NCBI GenBank assembly: GCA_003427395.1
Contig: BFEA01000101.1
Location: 2,507,182 to 2,532,844, forward strand
Length of the DNA stretch: 25,663 nucleotides
Source: Chara braunii
Taxonomy: Eukaryota > Streptophyta > Charophyceae > Charales > Characeae
Direction of reading: 5' to 3'
A model generated the notes under the pieces. The model had not been told where the DNA came from and ran no database searches. It was given only the letters and a program-made list of their open reading frames with translations. Below, piece after piece: positions 6,575 to 16,117 of the stretch (within the stretch, counting starts at the first letter, position 1; each line of letters begins with the position of its first letter). The position numbers and the translations under genes were made by a program.

Positions 6575-8480
6575 GGCAGAATTAAACCTTCATTTCACAT
6601 CAACTCTTGACTTGTTCGAGACGAGCACTCTACTACTTGTGCTACGACTCTTGTTGCAGGCTGTGCAGGACGTAGGAGCATGGAAGATCTTGTTAACCAC
6701 GCTTTCTTGGTCCATCACAACAAATTGGGTCCATACTGCAACGCTCTCTTGGTCCATCGCAACGAATCCATAAGTATATTATCAAGCGGGTAGCCCTCTG
6801 GGATAATAAGTATATTATTATATGTGATCCTGAAAGGACGAGTACCTGTCCTCCTAGCGGGACTAGCATGGAAAATGCCGTGTGGAGTTACCATTCAGGG
6901 AGAGACGGAATCCAGAGAGCGAGAGAGGCTTGGAGGAACGAGTTAAAACCACGTGCACCGTCTGTCCGCCTCAGATTTCTGAAGCAGAAGTCATTGGAGG
7001 CTTTGCTCTGTGGAAATGTCTAAATGCATGGACCACTGCGATACACAATTCACTAACTTCCGGACTGGGATGCAGGGGGAGCACAGCATTTGTAGCCCAG
7101 CATCTGCACAAAGTCGAGGGCGTGTCATTCCTGTCACCTAGCCTCCATGTCCAGCACCTATCTAAACATTGGCAAGGACAATGAAAACAATAGGGAACCT
7201 ATTCCATGCCTAACTAATGCTGGCGATGCCTTGAGAAACGGAGAGGCTCTGGCAGACATGAGTGTCAGCCAGCCATCCCTGGCTGGGATGTATGCACTTC
7301 AAAGCTCTCTTTTGCATGACATAAGGGGTGTGATCTGCATCCCTTGTGCAAATATAACTTCGACTGTGAGACATGTAGATGCGGACAGTCTCTCTGTCAG
7401 GCATGTTTATTCAGCCTTCCACCCATGGCCGACATATCGGTACTTGGATTTGTTTTGCGTAGCACAAGGGGTGTTGTGTGTGCCCATTGTCCAAAATACC
7501 GACAGACTTGTCCGTTGACAGCTACAGCTGGCAAAATTGCTTGTTGATTACTAGGAATTCTGGTTGATGTCCTGAACCAGTGGTAGGCAGGTGAGACAAT
7601 CTCAGCTGGTAGGGTGGAGTGGGTGACGTTTACCAGAACCCAGAAACAACCCGTTTTCAGATCAATTCTTTGAGGTTGGGCCTGCGTGTGGGCAGCACCA
7701 GCCCAGTTCGCCCCTCCATTCCTATTCCAGAGCTGGTTAACGAGTAGGGCCGGGTGGTGCAAGTTGTTCAGTGATCTAAAGTCTGACCATTAGTATTCTG
7801 TCACAACCTTTGCAAATAGCTGCCTCATAGGGTGGTCCTCAATAGTGTATTTTGAGAAGCTTGGTCACAGATGTGAGATTATGCGAAAAAACTGGCCGAT
7901 TCTTTGAGTAGTCTCCATGACCTGCGTAGCACAGTAGCTGTGCATGCTTTTCATAGATGACGCTCACACGGCAAGCGAGGACGCAGAGGGGGGTTGTTGG
8001 TCTAGTCTGTTTGCACGGTCTGCTTGACTTTCGTCCCGTTGGTTGCTTTCCCTGCCTGGGTGAGTAGTCTGTCCCAGTCTGGTTGTGTGATCAGGTGCTT
8101 TTGGGGTTCTTGTCGTTTGGCTGGGGTGATTGGCTGACTGTGAATGGTGGTTTGGCAACAGGTCAAGGTGTTAGGAGTTGATCGGTAAACAGGGAACCTG
8201 TTTGTATGACCGACCGTGCCGGGCAGACGAGCCATTTCGCTTGGCTTTGTAGAAAAGATAACCGTTTTTCTGAGCGCTGGAGCACAAGCTGCGAGATTCA
8301 CCCATTCTACTGGAGATAATTTGCAGCAAGCAACCAAGCAAGCTGCAGTTTTTTCCAGCATCTCTTGAAGCTGTGCAGTAATTTCATTGTGAGAGCTGCT
8401 GCTGTGTTCTGTGGAAGAACTGACTTTTGCTGGCTGCCTTAGCAGGTTGTCTGACCTTTGAAAAAGGACCTCCACATTTT
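6575..8480. other. Upstream region of the FLX-like gene (promoter and 5' leader expected here)
   Basis: No second gene recognised. A small duplicate CTTTCTTGGTCCATCACAACAAAT / CTCTCTTGGTCCATCGCAACGAAT lies at about 6702 and 6744, and TAAGTATATTAT occurs at 6771 and 6808. Frames of 100-157 codons at 6882-7184, 7147-7518, 7397-7762 (-) and 8002-8475 (-) have no recognisable domains. TTTTGCTGGCTGCCTTAGCAG ending at 8445 looks like a 3' splice site, so a leader intron may end there, 35 bases before the start codon. No confident TATA box or transcription start was chosen. Confidence 0.5.
8424..8445 (+). promoter_or_regulatory. Candidate 3' splice site of a 5'-leader intron
   Basis: A T-rich tract followed by CCTTAGCAG precedes the FLX-like start codon by 35 bases. 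The reading frame is closed by TGA at 8421, so the coding region cannot extend further upstream without splicing. No donor partner was identified. Transcript reads would decide it. Confidence 0.3.
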
Positions 8481-9434
8481 ATGGCATTTCGTAGCAGGAT
8501 GCCACCTGGTTTGCCTGACAGAAATGCACCCCTTGGACCACCAATGCCAAGAGGGCCAGGTCCTGTAAACATGATGCGTCCTCGCCCTCCTGGGCCAGCT
8601 CCGCCAATGTTTCCTGGTGCTGCGCCGCCGCCACCACCTCAGCAGGTATCCTTACCGGCAGTGATGGAGCATAAGCTAGCGACTGCACAGACTGAGATGC
8701 AACGGCTTTTAACAGAGAATCAGAGACTGGCAGCGACGCTAGTGGGGTTACGGCAGGAGGTTGCAGCAGCACAAGGGGAGATACAACGGTTGAATCAGAC
8801 CTTGACGACACATCAGGCAGAGAGTGAGGCGAGCATGCGAAATCTTGCAGACAGTAACTCGAGGATGTTGGAAGAGCTGCGTGCAGCTGAGCCACTGAAA
8901 CAGGAGCTCCATGCTGCACGAATGGAGATCCAAAGCCTTCATGTGCGATGCAAAGAGGCGGAAACAGCACGAGCCGCTGCGCATCAGCAGCTGCAGGGGG
9001 TGACAAACGATTTTCAAAAGGCTCGCCAGGAGCTCAGTCAGCTTCCTGCTATGAGGCAGGAGGTGCAAAAGCTCCCTCTCCTGCGGCAGGAAATTCTTGG
9101 CCTTCGCCAAGAACTCCAGCAAGCCAGAAGTCACCTGGATTTTGAGAGGAAGGTAAATGCCGAGCAAATTGAGAATCGCCAGCGGATGGAAAGCAACCTC
9201 GTTGCTATGGCACGTGAGAATGAAAAGCTGCGAGCTGAACTCACAAACACAGAGCGTAGGGCTTCATCGGGTGGGAATACCCCTTGGAGTGCCAGTGCTC
9301 CAGGGGTTCAAAATGATTGGTCTAGTGATTTATGGCACACTAGCTCTACCCCTCCTGCACCCATTTCAACCACGCCCACTGCCACTACCGCTCCGTGGTC
9401 ATCGTACGGTGCCTCTACGAGGAGGCCTGCCTGA
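8481..9434 (+). CDS. FLXL: FLX-like coiled-coil protein (FLX / FLX-LIKE family), 317 aa
   Basis: Family: plant FLX and FLX-like proteins. Arabidopsis FLX is a nuclear coiled-coil subunit of the FRIGIDA complex that promotes FLC transcription. Which paralogue this is, and its role in this plant, cannot be told from sequence. Layout: residues 1-58 are rich in Pro, Gly and Met and start MAFRSRMPPG; residues 60-258 form a nearly continuous coiled coil; residues 260-317 are a Ser/Thr/Pro/Trp tail. Diagnostic blocks are LLTENQRLAATLVGLRQEVA (76-95), then AAQGEIQRL, and near the C end ENRQRMESNLVAMARENEKL (231-250) followed by RAEL, closely matching the conserved family blocks. The start is the ATG at 8481. 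The open frame reaches back to 8424 but has no earlier ATG, and -3 is T, so initiation context is weak. Stop TGA 9432-9434. The coding region appears intronless, and potential donors (CAGGTATCC at 8643, AAGGTAAATG at 9150) lie where the conserved protein reads straight through. A downstream coding exon cannot be excluded. Confidence 0.88.
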   Translation: MAFRSRMPPGLPDRNAPLGPPMPRGPGPVNMMRPRPPGPAPPMFPGAAPPPPPQQVSLPAVMEHKLATAQTEMQRLLTENQRLAATLVGLRQEVAAAQGEIQRLNQTLTTHQAESEASMRNLADSNSRMLEELRAAEPLKQELHAARMEIQSLHVRCKEAETARAAAHQQLQGVTNDFQKARQELSQLPAMRQEVQKLPLLRQEILGLRQELQQARSHLDFERKVNAEQIENRQRMESNLVAMARENEKLRAELTNTERRASSGGNTPWSASAPGVQNDWSSDLWHTSSTPPAPISTTPTATTAPWSSYGASTRRPA

Positions 9435-9934
9435 GAAGGAATTAGCAGGGCAAGGTAGGCATTTTGTTTCACATGGATACGGTTCAGACGGAGTACATTT
9501 ACCCTCCCCTCCCAAAGCGAGTTTGGTCTTAAGCTTTTCTTTCTCCAGTTTTTGGGGCTCGGGCAGTTCAGCTGCAGTGCTGGTGGTTGGTTATATATAT
9601 TGGGGCTGTTCCTGGGACGGGCAAGGGATGTACATAGTCTCATGTAGTGGAGGCCGTCTAATGGATCGGTTGGTATCCTGGTGGAGTTCTGATGCGGGCT
9701 TTGACTAGCAGGGGGAAGTTCTGCGGAGAATCGTGCCTCTCGTAGTTTCTTGTTGGTGGATGAACACGTTTGTTCTCGCTGGCTACTTTGTAGCTGTATT
9801 TTAGAAGGTTTGTGCTTTTGTCAGTGGTAAAGTAGCCTTGTGTTCTTGTGGAATGTAGGCGATGTACGCTCGGGTCAATGTTGCAAAGCCCTGTCCAGTG
9901 AGAGGGTCTCATCAAGAGAAAGCCTTTCTTGAGT
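9435..9934. other. Downstream of the FLX-like gene: expected 3' untranslated region
   Basis: No AATAAA is seen in this stretch. GGCAAGGTAGGC at 9449 could be a splice donor in a 3' leader. Frames of 103-183 codons overlapping the gene end or lying on the minus strand are shadows or chance. The extent of the transcript cannot be set from sequence. Confidence 0.4.
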
Positions 9935-10068
9935 CCACGTCCAATATTCGGAGCAGTTTTCACGTCCAATATATGTTGGGCTAGCCCATTGGAGCTTTCT
10001 CTTGGATATTTGCATGTGTTCTGACATCACCGAGGCCATGTCCAATATTCAGAGCAGTTTTCACTTAT
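9935..10068. repeat. Direct repeat, period about 101 bp
   Basis: C.(C/A)GTCCAATATTC.GAGCAGTTTTCAC occurs at about 9935-9963 and 10036-10063, and GTCCAATATATG at 9965 is a third partial word. It is an old partial tandem duplication. Confidence 0.65.
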
Positions 10069-11035
10069 ATTGTGTACTTGTGTTTGCTGGATGAGGACTC
10101 GGATATTATGTCACCTTTGTCCATGTCAAACAAAAAAGTTATGTGGAAGAAGAGAACAGCAAATTCAAAATGTCCTTTCCTTTGTCCACCTCACCCACCC
10201 CTCTATGTTGTTGTTTGTTGAACGATGCTTGTGATTCTGTTGATCTGATATGCGTGTTGGGTCGTGGTCAGGTCGGTGTACTGGTTGGCATTGCAGTGGG
10301 ACGGGGCTGTTTCTACCAGTCACTTGACTGATGTCATCCAACCAACCGGCTTTGTGGGCTGAATCTTATGGCCCTGTCTGGGAAATTTGTACTGTCATCC
10401 TCTTGGGGTGCAGAGTTCACCTCTCAGTCTTTGGGTGCCAGGTGGAGAGGGTTCCTTACCATGCTAATTGCAGCTCTCTTGCGTGTGCATGACGTCAGCG
10501 GCTTGTCGGGGTTCTGGTATCTTCCTAGCTCGTTGCAGTATTCGGTGGTGTTGTATGTTTTTCTTTCCATTCTTTTTCTGTGTCTTTTCTTCTGTTTCCC
10601 CTCCCATCGATTCTTTTCATCTTAATTTGGTGTTCTATTGATTGCCAGCTGTTGAGGATTCCCAGGCATGTTCAGTGCTGATATGACTTGCGTGAGTGTG
10701 CGATAGGGGTACCGCCGGGGAGCTGTCATGGTCTCATTCGGTGGCAGTATTCTGTGGTCTAGCGTGCTGTTTGCTCTCCTTCCCATTCTGCCTCCCTATC
10801 TGTTTTGTGCTCTAACATGCTGTTTGCTCTCCTCCCCATTCTGCCTCCCTATCAGGTTTTCTTCTTCGGTTGCCCTATTGTTTACCATCTTTCCAGTCAA
10901 TTTGCAGAGGGTCAGAAACTGTGTTCATCCACCTGTTGGTTCCTGTTGTGGGTGTCCATACTGAGTATGTCTGGCCTAATGTATCCCTCTGTTTATTCAC
11001 TCAATATCTTCCCTGGATTGAGATGCTAACGTCCT
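10069..11035. other. Pyrimidine-rich non-coding stretch with a 50-bp duplication
   Basis: Rich in C and T on the + strand from about 10540. TGCTGTTTGCTCTCCTTCCCATTCTGCCTCCCTATC (10767-10800) is repeated at 10819-10854 with one base missing. Short frames encode F/L/S-rich stretches that follow from the composition. No gene recognised. Confidence 0.55.
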
Positions 11036-11056
11036 CTCTCTCTCTCTCTCTATCTC

Positions 11057-11097
<41 letters not shown>
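11036..11097. repeat. (CT)n microsatellite, interrupted
   Basis: About 60 bases of CT broken by a TATCTC and two CCTC interruptions. It lies within the pyrimidine-rich domain downstream of the gene. Confidence 0.95.
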
Positions 11098-12117
11098 GTG
11101 CGTAAGATGTAAATGCAATCTTGACCTTATGTCGACAGCTTGGTCGCTTGCACGAGTGAGCATGTTCTATGGTGAGGAATGGGTATTATGAGATTTCACG
11201 GCTGTTTTGCGATTTGGTCTGGAGATTGCCTCTAGTTGGCCAGGATGTAATTTCCCTCACTGTAAGTTTTTGTGTGGCAGTTGCCAGTACCTGGCTGGGA
11301 TGCGCTGCACTTCTTGCTGCCAGTATTTGATTGTAGCTATCAGGCTGACAGGCACAAGCCTGCTCAGTGACGGCTTTTCTCACCGTGCCTTTTATTTATC
11401 TGCCTGCTCTTCGCTTGTGTTCCATCTTCCTGCCTTTCTTTTTTCCTCAGTTTTCATGTCTTCTGGCTGTCTTCTGCGTTCCTGCTGTCCCTGCATTTCC
11501 TCTCGTCTCGTGTCTTCCTGCCTCGGTTCGTCTCCTATTTGACTGTGCTCTGATGGCTTGACTTGCATTGTCTAGAGCTGAGGACCGTAAAGAGTAGGAA
11601 GGTAGAGAAGGGAAGCACAGGGGTTCAGTAGGGGAGTAATCTGGAGCAATTGAGGAGTCGAGGACTAATACGGGGACAGGTGAATGGTCCTTTCACTGCA
11701 ATAAGAAGTTTGTTTAAGTGATGGCAGAGGTGATAGGGTTGGGAGGGAGTGTGATCTGAAGGTAACGAATGACAATTCTTAGGGATGGGGATGTCCGTCT
11801 GTGGAAGTAGAGAGCCAATGTAGTTATTGTTGTGGCCATTCCGTACAGTGAGCTATAGTTTATAGAGCCTGCGGATTGTGGACGATTTGTGGAGGGTGCT
11901 GACTGCCAGTGACTGGGTGCAGACCAAGTCAAGAAGCATGCTGTTTTATGTGCCTGATTATCCATCACGGTGAGGATGAAGTATCCACAGGGAGTGAAAT
12001 TCGATAGAGCGTAGCCCAGGGGTACAGTAAATAGAGGAGACCCTGAAGGAGGTATGGCCAACAGTAGGTGGGGTGACCTTTGAGGTTGCACTCAAGGAGG
12101 CTTTAGCTGAGGGGTTG
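11098..12117. other. Non-coding stretch, no gene recognised
   Basis: Pyrimidine-rich to about 11560. GTTGCCAGTACCTGG (11280) and GCTGCCAGTATTTGA (11318) are similar but too short to call an element. From 11580 the bias reverses to purine-rich. Frames up to 125 codons match nothing I recognise. Confidence 0.45.
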
Positions 12118-12237
12118 AGGAGAGAGAGATCGTTAGCTGAGGGATTAGATAGGTATATACTTGAGATGGTGGAGGCCGCTCAGCTAGCCGAGGAGAGAGA
12201 GATCGTTAGCCGAGGGATTCAATAGGTATGTGAAACT
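12118..12237. repeat. Tandem duplication, period 72 bp
   Basis: GAGGAGAGAGAGATCGTTAGC.GAGGGATT.(G/A)ATAGGTAT starts at 12118 and 12190. Both are followed by purine-rich sequence leading into the next duplication block. Confidence 0.85.
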
Positions 12238-12354
12238 GACCCTTCGGATGTACATGCCGGTTCTAGAGGTTTGAGATGGGCCTTGGAGGTATGCATAGTG
12301 ACACATTGTATAGCATTTGGAAGCATGCCCATTTTGGTTTGAGGAGTTGGACAA

Positions 12355-12905
12355 TGTGTAGATAGGCTCCTGCCACAAGGAAGGTAGCAGTAAGCTCTTC
12401 ACTGAGGAGGTTCTCCCCACAATGCACAAAACGAGTTCTTTGTGACTGATGAGACGGGGGAGCATGGAAGGATAACCTTGAAGAATTCACCAGGTGATTA
12501 GAGCCAGGCAGTCTTGGCTGTAAGTATGAAAGATGGAAGAGTAGCATGAACCTGGTCAGTGTTTGGTCGAGATAGGGCTGTGCCATGAGGAATATAGGCG
12601 TATGGCCATCATTGAGGTCGTTCTCCCCATATCTCCTAATGTGCAAAACAAGTCCTCAGCACCTGACAAAAAGGGAGAGATCATGGAAGGGGAGGCCTCA
12701 AGGAGTTGCAGAGTCGGAAGCTTAGAGCTACCGTCTTCACCCGAATACAATGTACAGTCGTCATTATTGCTGTATTTAAACTGAAAGATACCCCAAATAC
12801 GGCTATGATGACTGTACGTTGTATTTGAGTGAAGAAGGTAGGCACTCTTGATGTAACATAAAAGGCTAGCATGAACCTAGTCGTCGGTGTTTGGGCCGTA
12901 TCTGT
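12355..12905. repeat. Diverged tandem duplication, period about 210 bp, third copy partial and split by MITE B
   Basis: Copy 1 (about 12358-12568) and copy 2 (about 12569-12727 plus 12842-12895) share GATAGG.CT..TGCCA..AGGAA, GGTTCTCCCCA, TGCACAAAAC, GGGAG..CATGGAAGG and TAGCATGAACCT.GTC..GTGTTTGG. Identity is roughly 70%, so this is older than most duplications here. The copy-1 sequence TTAGAGCCAGGCAGTCTTGG (12498-12517) corresponds to TTAGAGC-TA[MITE]TA-GGCACTCTTG in copy 2. Confidence 0.75.
12728..12841. mobile_element. MITE B: 114-bp TA-flanked inverted-repeat element
   Basis: Left end CTACCGTCTTCACCCGAATA and the reverse complement of the right end (CTACCTTCTTCACTCAAATA) match over about 34 bp, reaching GTACAGTC.TCAT. 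Element proper 12731-12838 (108 bp), flanked by TA at 12729-12730 and 12839-12840. Comparison with the uninterrupted paralogous sequence at 12498-12517 shows that exactly the element plus one TA is extra, which fixes its ends. Same family as 6462-6574. Confidence 0.9.
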
Positions 12906-12960
12906 GCTGCTACCCTAGATGTGGAAGATGGAGGAACTTGCGAGGCAATGTAGGAACTGC

Positions 12961-13325
12961 GATAGTGATTGAAGGCCATGAGACAGAAGTACGTCCAGGG
13001 CAGTTTCCCTAGAAGGCTTGACGTTGCGACTTCCAGCTGAGCAAGCACATCATCTGCAATGGGGACAGCTCTGTGCCGGTTGAACATAGATGATGACCTG
13101 CTGGTTGTTGGCTGATGTCTAGGAAGGGCCGGGTAAGAAGTGCGGTAGTGATTGAAGGCCATGAGACGGTACTTCTAGGGAAGAATCCCTAGAAGGCTAG
13201 AGGCGCTGGATGTTGCCACTTCCAGCTGAGCAAGCACATCATCTGCAACTGGGACAAGTCTGTGCCGATTGAACGTTGGTGACGGCCTGATGGTTGTTGG
13301 GTGCTGTCTAGGAAGGGCAGGGAGG
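12961..13325. repeat. Tandem duplication, period 183 bp
   Basis: Copies 12961-13143 and 13144-13325 share GTAGTGATTGAAGGCCATGAGAC, CCCTAGAAGGCT, CTTCCAGCTGAGCAAGCACA, TCATCTGCAA.(T/G)GGGACA, TCTGTGCCG.TTGAAC and GTCTAGGAAGGGC. About 85% identical. No coding signal on either strand. Confidence 0.9.
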
Positions 13326-13620
13326 GCAAGTCTTTTACTCGGCAGGACTGGTAGCTCGAGGTATTTCTGTATTTCTGAGAGTGGTGGACATCTGTTAAAA
13401 TTGGAATGCTACAGAGAATAACATGGGCCCTGCACAAGGATGACACACATAAATCGAGAAATGGTCCATTTCGTTAATATAAAAAATAGTGTGCGCAGAT
13501 GGGCGTGTTTAGGTGAAGCTGATGATGAATGTTTGTGTATGGCCGAATCAGGGTGGCTCGAAAGTGTGGTAAACTGCTGGCAAGAGTGGTTGGCTGCTTA
13601 GGATGGAAGCCAACGCTCGA
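13326..13620. other. Non-coding stretch, no feature recognised
   Basis: No repeat, element or gene could be supported here. Minus-strand frames of about 85-109 codons have no recognisable motif. Confidence 0.4.
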
Positions 13621-13691
13621 GCATATCTGCGGGGCACCACTCCTTCTGGCATATGCTTCCGTAGGCATATCTGTGGGGCACCACGCCTTCC
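13621..13691. repeat. Direct repeat, period 44 bp
   Basis: GCATATCTG.GGGGCACCAC.CCTTC occurs at 13621 and 13665, separated by TGGCATATGCTTCCGTAG, itself containing a third GCATAT. Confidence 0.7.
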
Positions 13692-14372
13692 ATGAATGTT
13701 TCCTTTGATGTGCTTGGAACAGTCTACTTCTGATTTTGCATTCAACCATGCGTGGGGACCACTGGTCTCGTGCGTGTGTTTTGAACCACTTTGCATTTAC
13801 CACTGCTCTTTTAGATGTATCCGACGCACTTATGAAGTTGTTCTCTTCTGTCTGAGGTACTTGGTGCGGATATGGCAGTGAAATTTAGGCCTTCTAATTG
13901 TCTCTATTTCTCTCTCTCTCTCTCGCTCTCCTCTGTTTCTCACTGTCTGCGAAAGAGGAAGGTTCAGTATTGGTAGTGCGAATTTGTCGGCTTGTTTTTT
14001 TTTGTGTTGAAAATTGGATGGTCGTTTATCCATTTGCCTACCAATTGTTGCGTTCTGGGTGGAAGTCCACGCAGCGCTTGGGAGTGTGTCTTGTGCGAGA
14101 CTTTGAGCTAGCTCAGTTTCGCACGAGAGGCAGTGGACCCCTCAGTAAATTTGCTTTTGCTGCCTTCCAGAGTCCTCTGGGGTGAACTGTCAACTCAACT
14201 CCTACAGCATTTCCTCAGAAAACGTCGGGTTGTTAAAAAAAAAAAGAAGACAACCTGTTGTGTGAGAAAAGGTGTTGTGCGCTTTTGATGTTGAAGTGGT
14301 GCTTGGTACATACAGTACCTGCCGACACGATTAGTGCTGGTTCTGTCATTCAGTAGTTCCTCATATGATCGT
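13692..14372. other. Non-coding stretch with a short CT tract
   Basis: A short CT-rich tract lies at about 13904-13930 and a T run at 13996-14003. Frames under 100 codons match nothing recognised. No RNA gene seen. Confidence 0.4.
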
Positions 14373-14456
14373 GCGTGTGATAAGCCTTGGTGTCGAGATA
14401 ACACTTTATGTATGGTCACACGTGGTAAGCTTCAATGTCAAAATAACTATGTATGT
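14373..14456. repeat. Diverged direct repeat, period about 43 bp
   Basis: CGTGTGATAAGCCTTGGTGTCGAGATAACACTTTATGTATG is followed by CACGTGGTAAGCTTCAATGTCAAAATAACTATGTATGTAG, roughly 70% alike. An old tandem duplication. Confidence 0.6.
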
Positions 14457-14839
14457 AGATAACGAACAATTCAATGCACCTACCCTCAACTGCGTGATAT
14501 ACTCCTAGAGTTTGCCATTTCAGTGGGTGTCATAAAGAAAAAGGGAAAAACACTGCGCTCTTCTGCAATGTATCTTGTGTGGTGGTTGAGGCGTAGCTGT
14601 TCGATATTGTTATCGCAAACTTATTGGGCTTTATCGGTTACATAGCTGGTGTGACATTCATCCCACGTTTTAGCACATACCTAGGGCATACTCACGCTAC
14701 CGTGTCGTTTTTAGAAAAAAGTTGGACGTTTCAAATAGAGCGCATAGGCCTTGTATTCGAATATGCCAGCCGTTCGAATAGAAAGCAACCTATGCTTCAT
14801 GTTTCGGGGAAGATGGTAGCACTGCGGTAAAAGCGTTTG
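14457..14839. other. Non-coding stretch, no feature recognised with confidence
   Basis: CTACCGTGTCG at 14697 and GAAGATGGTAG at 14811-14821 resemble the two ends of the TA-flanked MITE family, 125 bp apart, but the interior does not align, so I leave it uncalled. TTCGAATA occurs twice (about 14754 and 14773). Confidence 0.35.
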
Positions 14840-14932
14840 ACTGCAATTACGGAAAGGCCTGGATGAATTTGATCGCGATCATGTTCGGAGCTTAGTCGAA
14901 AAAGTCAGTGTGCGAGTAGGCCCTTACTATAG
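14840..14932. repeat. Dispersed repeat, copy 2 (first copy at 588-676)
   Basis: TGCAATTACGGAAAGGCCTGGATGAATTTGATCGCGATCATGTTCGGAGCTTAG and GTGTGCGAGTAGGCCCTTA align to 588-676. Just upstream, TGGTAGCACTGCGGTAAAAGCG (from 14815) loosely resembles a pol III A box and GTTCGGAGC (14884) a weak B box. A tRNA-derived SINE is therefore possible, but no poly-A or simple tail is seen. Confidence 0.55.
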
Positions 14933-15187
14933 TGTGGTATGATGGAGAGTAAGTGTAGAAGCAAAAGGTGTGTTCTTGCCACACAGTGCGAGTAGAGCTT
15001 GAATTGCAGGAGAAATTAGGGCTGTAAAAAGGGCAGGCAAAGGGCCATAGGAATGCAGGTTCTGAATGTGCAATAGATAGCGCTCGCATCGAGAATCTCC
15101 AGTTGAAAACGACTGATGTCACTGCCAACAAACTCCGTTATTTACTGCACGGCTGCAGTCAGGTTGACGCATTTAGATCCTGGGCTT

Positions 15188-15440
15188 GATGAGCTCAGCA
15201 GAAAGGTTTGGAGGTAGGGTGTGGACACTTGCGGTTGAGCCGTGTCTTTGGTTTCTCAAAATCTATCATATGAACTGGGCGTTGTACTGAAAGCGATCCT
15301 TTGGAATCGGTGTAGATGAGCTCAGCAGAAAGATTTGGGAAGTAGGGTCTTGATGCTGGTAGTCGCAGCCTGTCTCGCTTTCTCAAAGTTAACATAGGAA
15401 TCAGGCATTTTGTTGAAAATGATCAACACCCAGTTTTTTT
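15188..15440. repeat. Tandem duplication, period about 127 bp
   Basis: GATGAGCTCAGCAGAAAG.TTTGG starts at 15188 and 15315. Later shared words include AGTAGGGT, CTTTCTCAAA/TTTCTCAAAA, GGCATTTTGTTGAAAATGATC and GGCGTTGTACTGAAAGCGATC. Roughly 70-75% identical. Confidence 0.8.
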
Positions 15441-15630
15441 TTGGTAGGGGGGTAGATGCAGTACTGGGCAGTGTGGGAGAAGTTGGCAAATTGTGTGCCC
15501 CAGCTCCCGCAGTTTATGGCTTGATCTCATCATGGCTCTTTCAAGCTTGAAAACATCCATCATACAGTTCTGCAAGAAAATTTCACTTCTAACAACACCT
15601 ATAAGAACGCTCAAAGAGGGATGGAGGCCT
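15441..15630. other. Non-coding linker
   Basis: Nothing recognised. A 63-codon minus-strand frame has no known motif. Confidence 0.35.
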
Positions 15631-15830
15631 ATTCTTTTATAAATAGGGTTTGCATCCTATTGAACTATTCACGATATCCCTATACATATGTCAATATGGT
15701 TATGGTGTTTGATATGTAGGGGGCGCTGTATTCTTTTATAAATTGGGTTTGCATCCTATTGAACTATTCGTGATATCCCTATACATATGTCAATACGGTT
15801 ATGGTTTTTGATATGCAGGAGGCGGTGTAG
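15631..15830. repeat. Recent tandem duplication, period 99 bp
   Basis: Copies 15631-15729 and 15730-15830 differ at about 8 of 99 positions, mostly C/T and A/G changes, as expected from decay of methylated cytosines. They share ATTCTTTTATAAAT, GGGTTTGCATCCTATTGAAC and GATATCCCTATACATATGTC. Confidence 0.92.
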
Positions 15831-16117
15831 AGCATGCAGCGGCAGTTTTGGTGAAAGAATCAGCTTCTAATTAGATACCATCGGAAACGAGGTGAAATAA
15901 TAGAAAACAGGTTCATGAGCATCCAAGACGATTCTCAGTGGGACCCGCTTGCGAAACTTGTGAAGATAGAGAAGAGTAGTGAGGTGGCAAACAATTGGAG
16001 AGAGCAACCTTCTCCTCTCTCCAAGGAAATTCTTCTCATGGGTAAAACTCGTTCAGGTCCGCAGCCAAAGACGAGAAGGAGAGATGAGCATAAGGGCACA
16101 TCCAGAGAGTCTTGGAT

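Noticed and set aside
7344-7547. Cysteine-rich frame (CKYNFDCETCRCGQSLCQAC...) suggesting a zinc-binding motif
   Set aside because: Cysteine spacing fits no zinc-finger class I know. It is short, overlapped by another equally open frame, and contains a weak local duplicate.
8427-8480. Upstream extension of the FLX-like frame by 18 codons
   Set aside because: The extension starts at TTG, not ATG. A eukaryotic start at the ATG 8481 fits the family N-terminus (MAFRSRMPPG).
8479-9167. Minus-strand frames of 139 and 175 codons opposite the FLX-like gene
   Set aside because: Shadows of the coding strand's GC and repeat bias, with leucine/serine/cysteine-rich nonsense sequence.
14697-14821. CTACCGT...GATGGTAG pair that could be a third full MITE
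   Set aside because: Only about eight terminal bases match and the interior does not align with the two intact copies.
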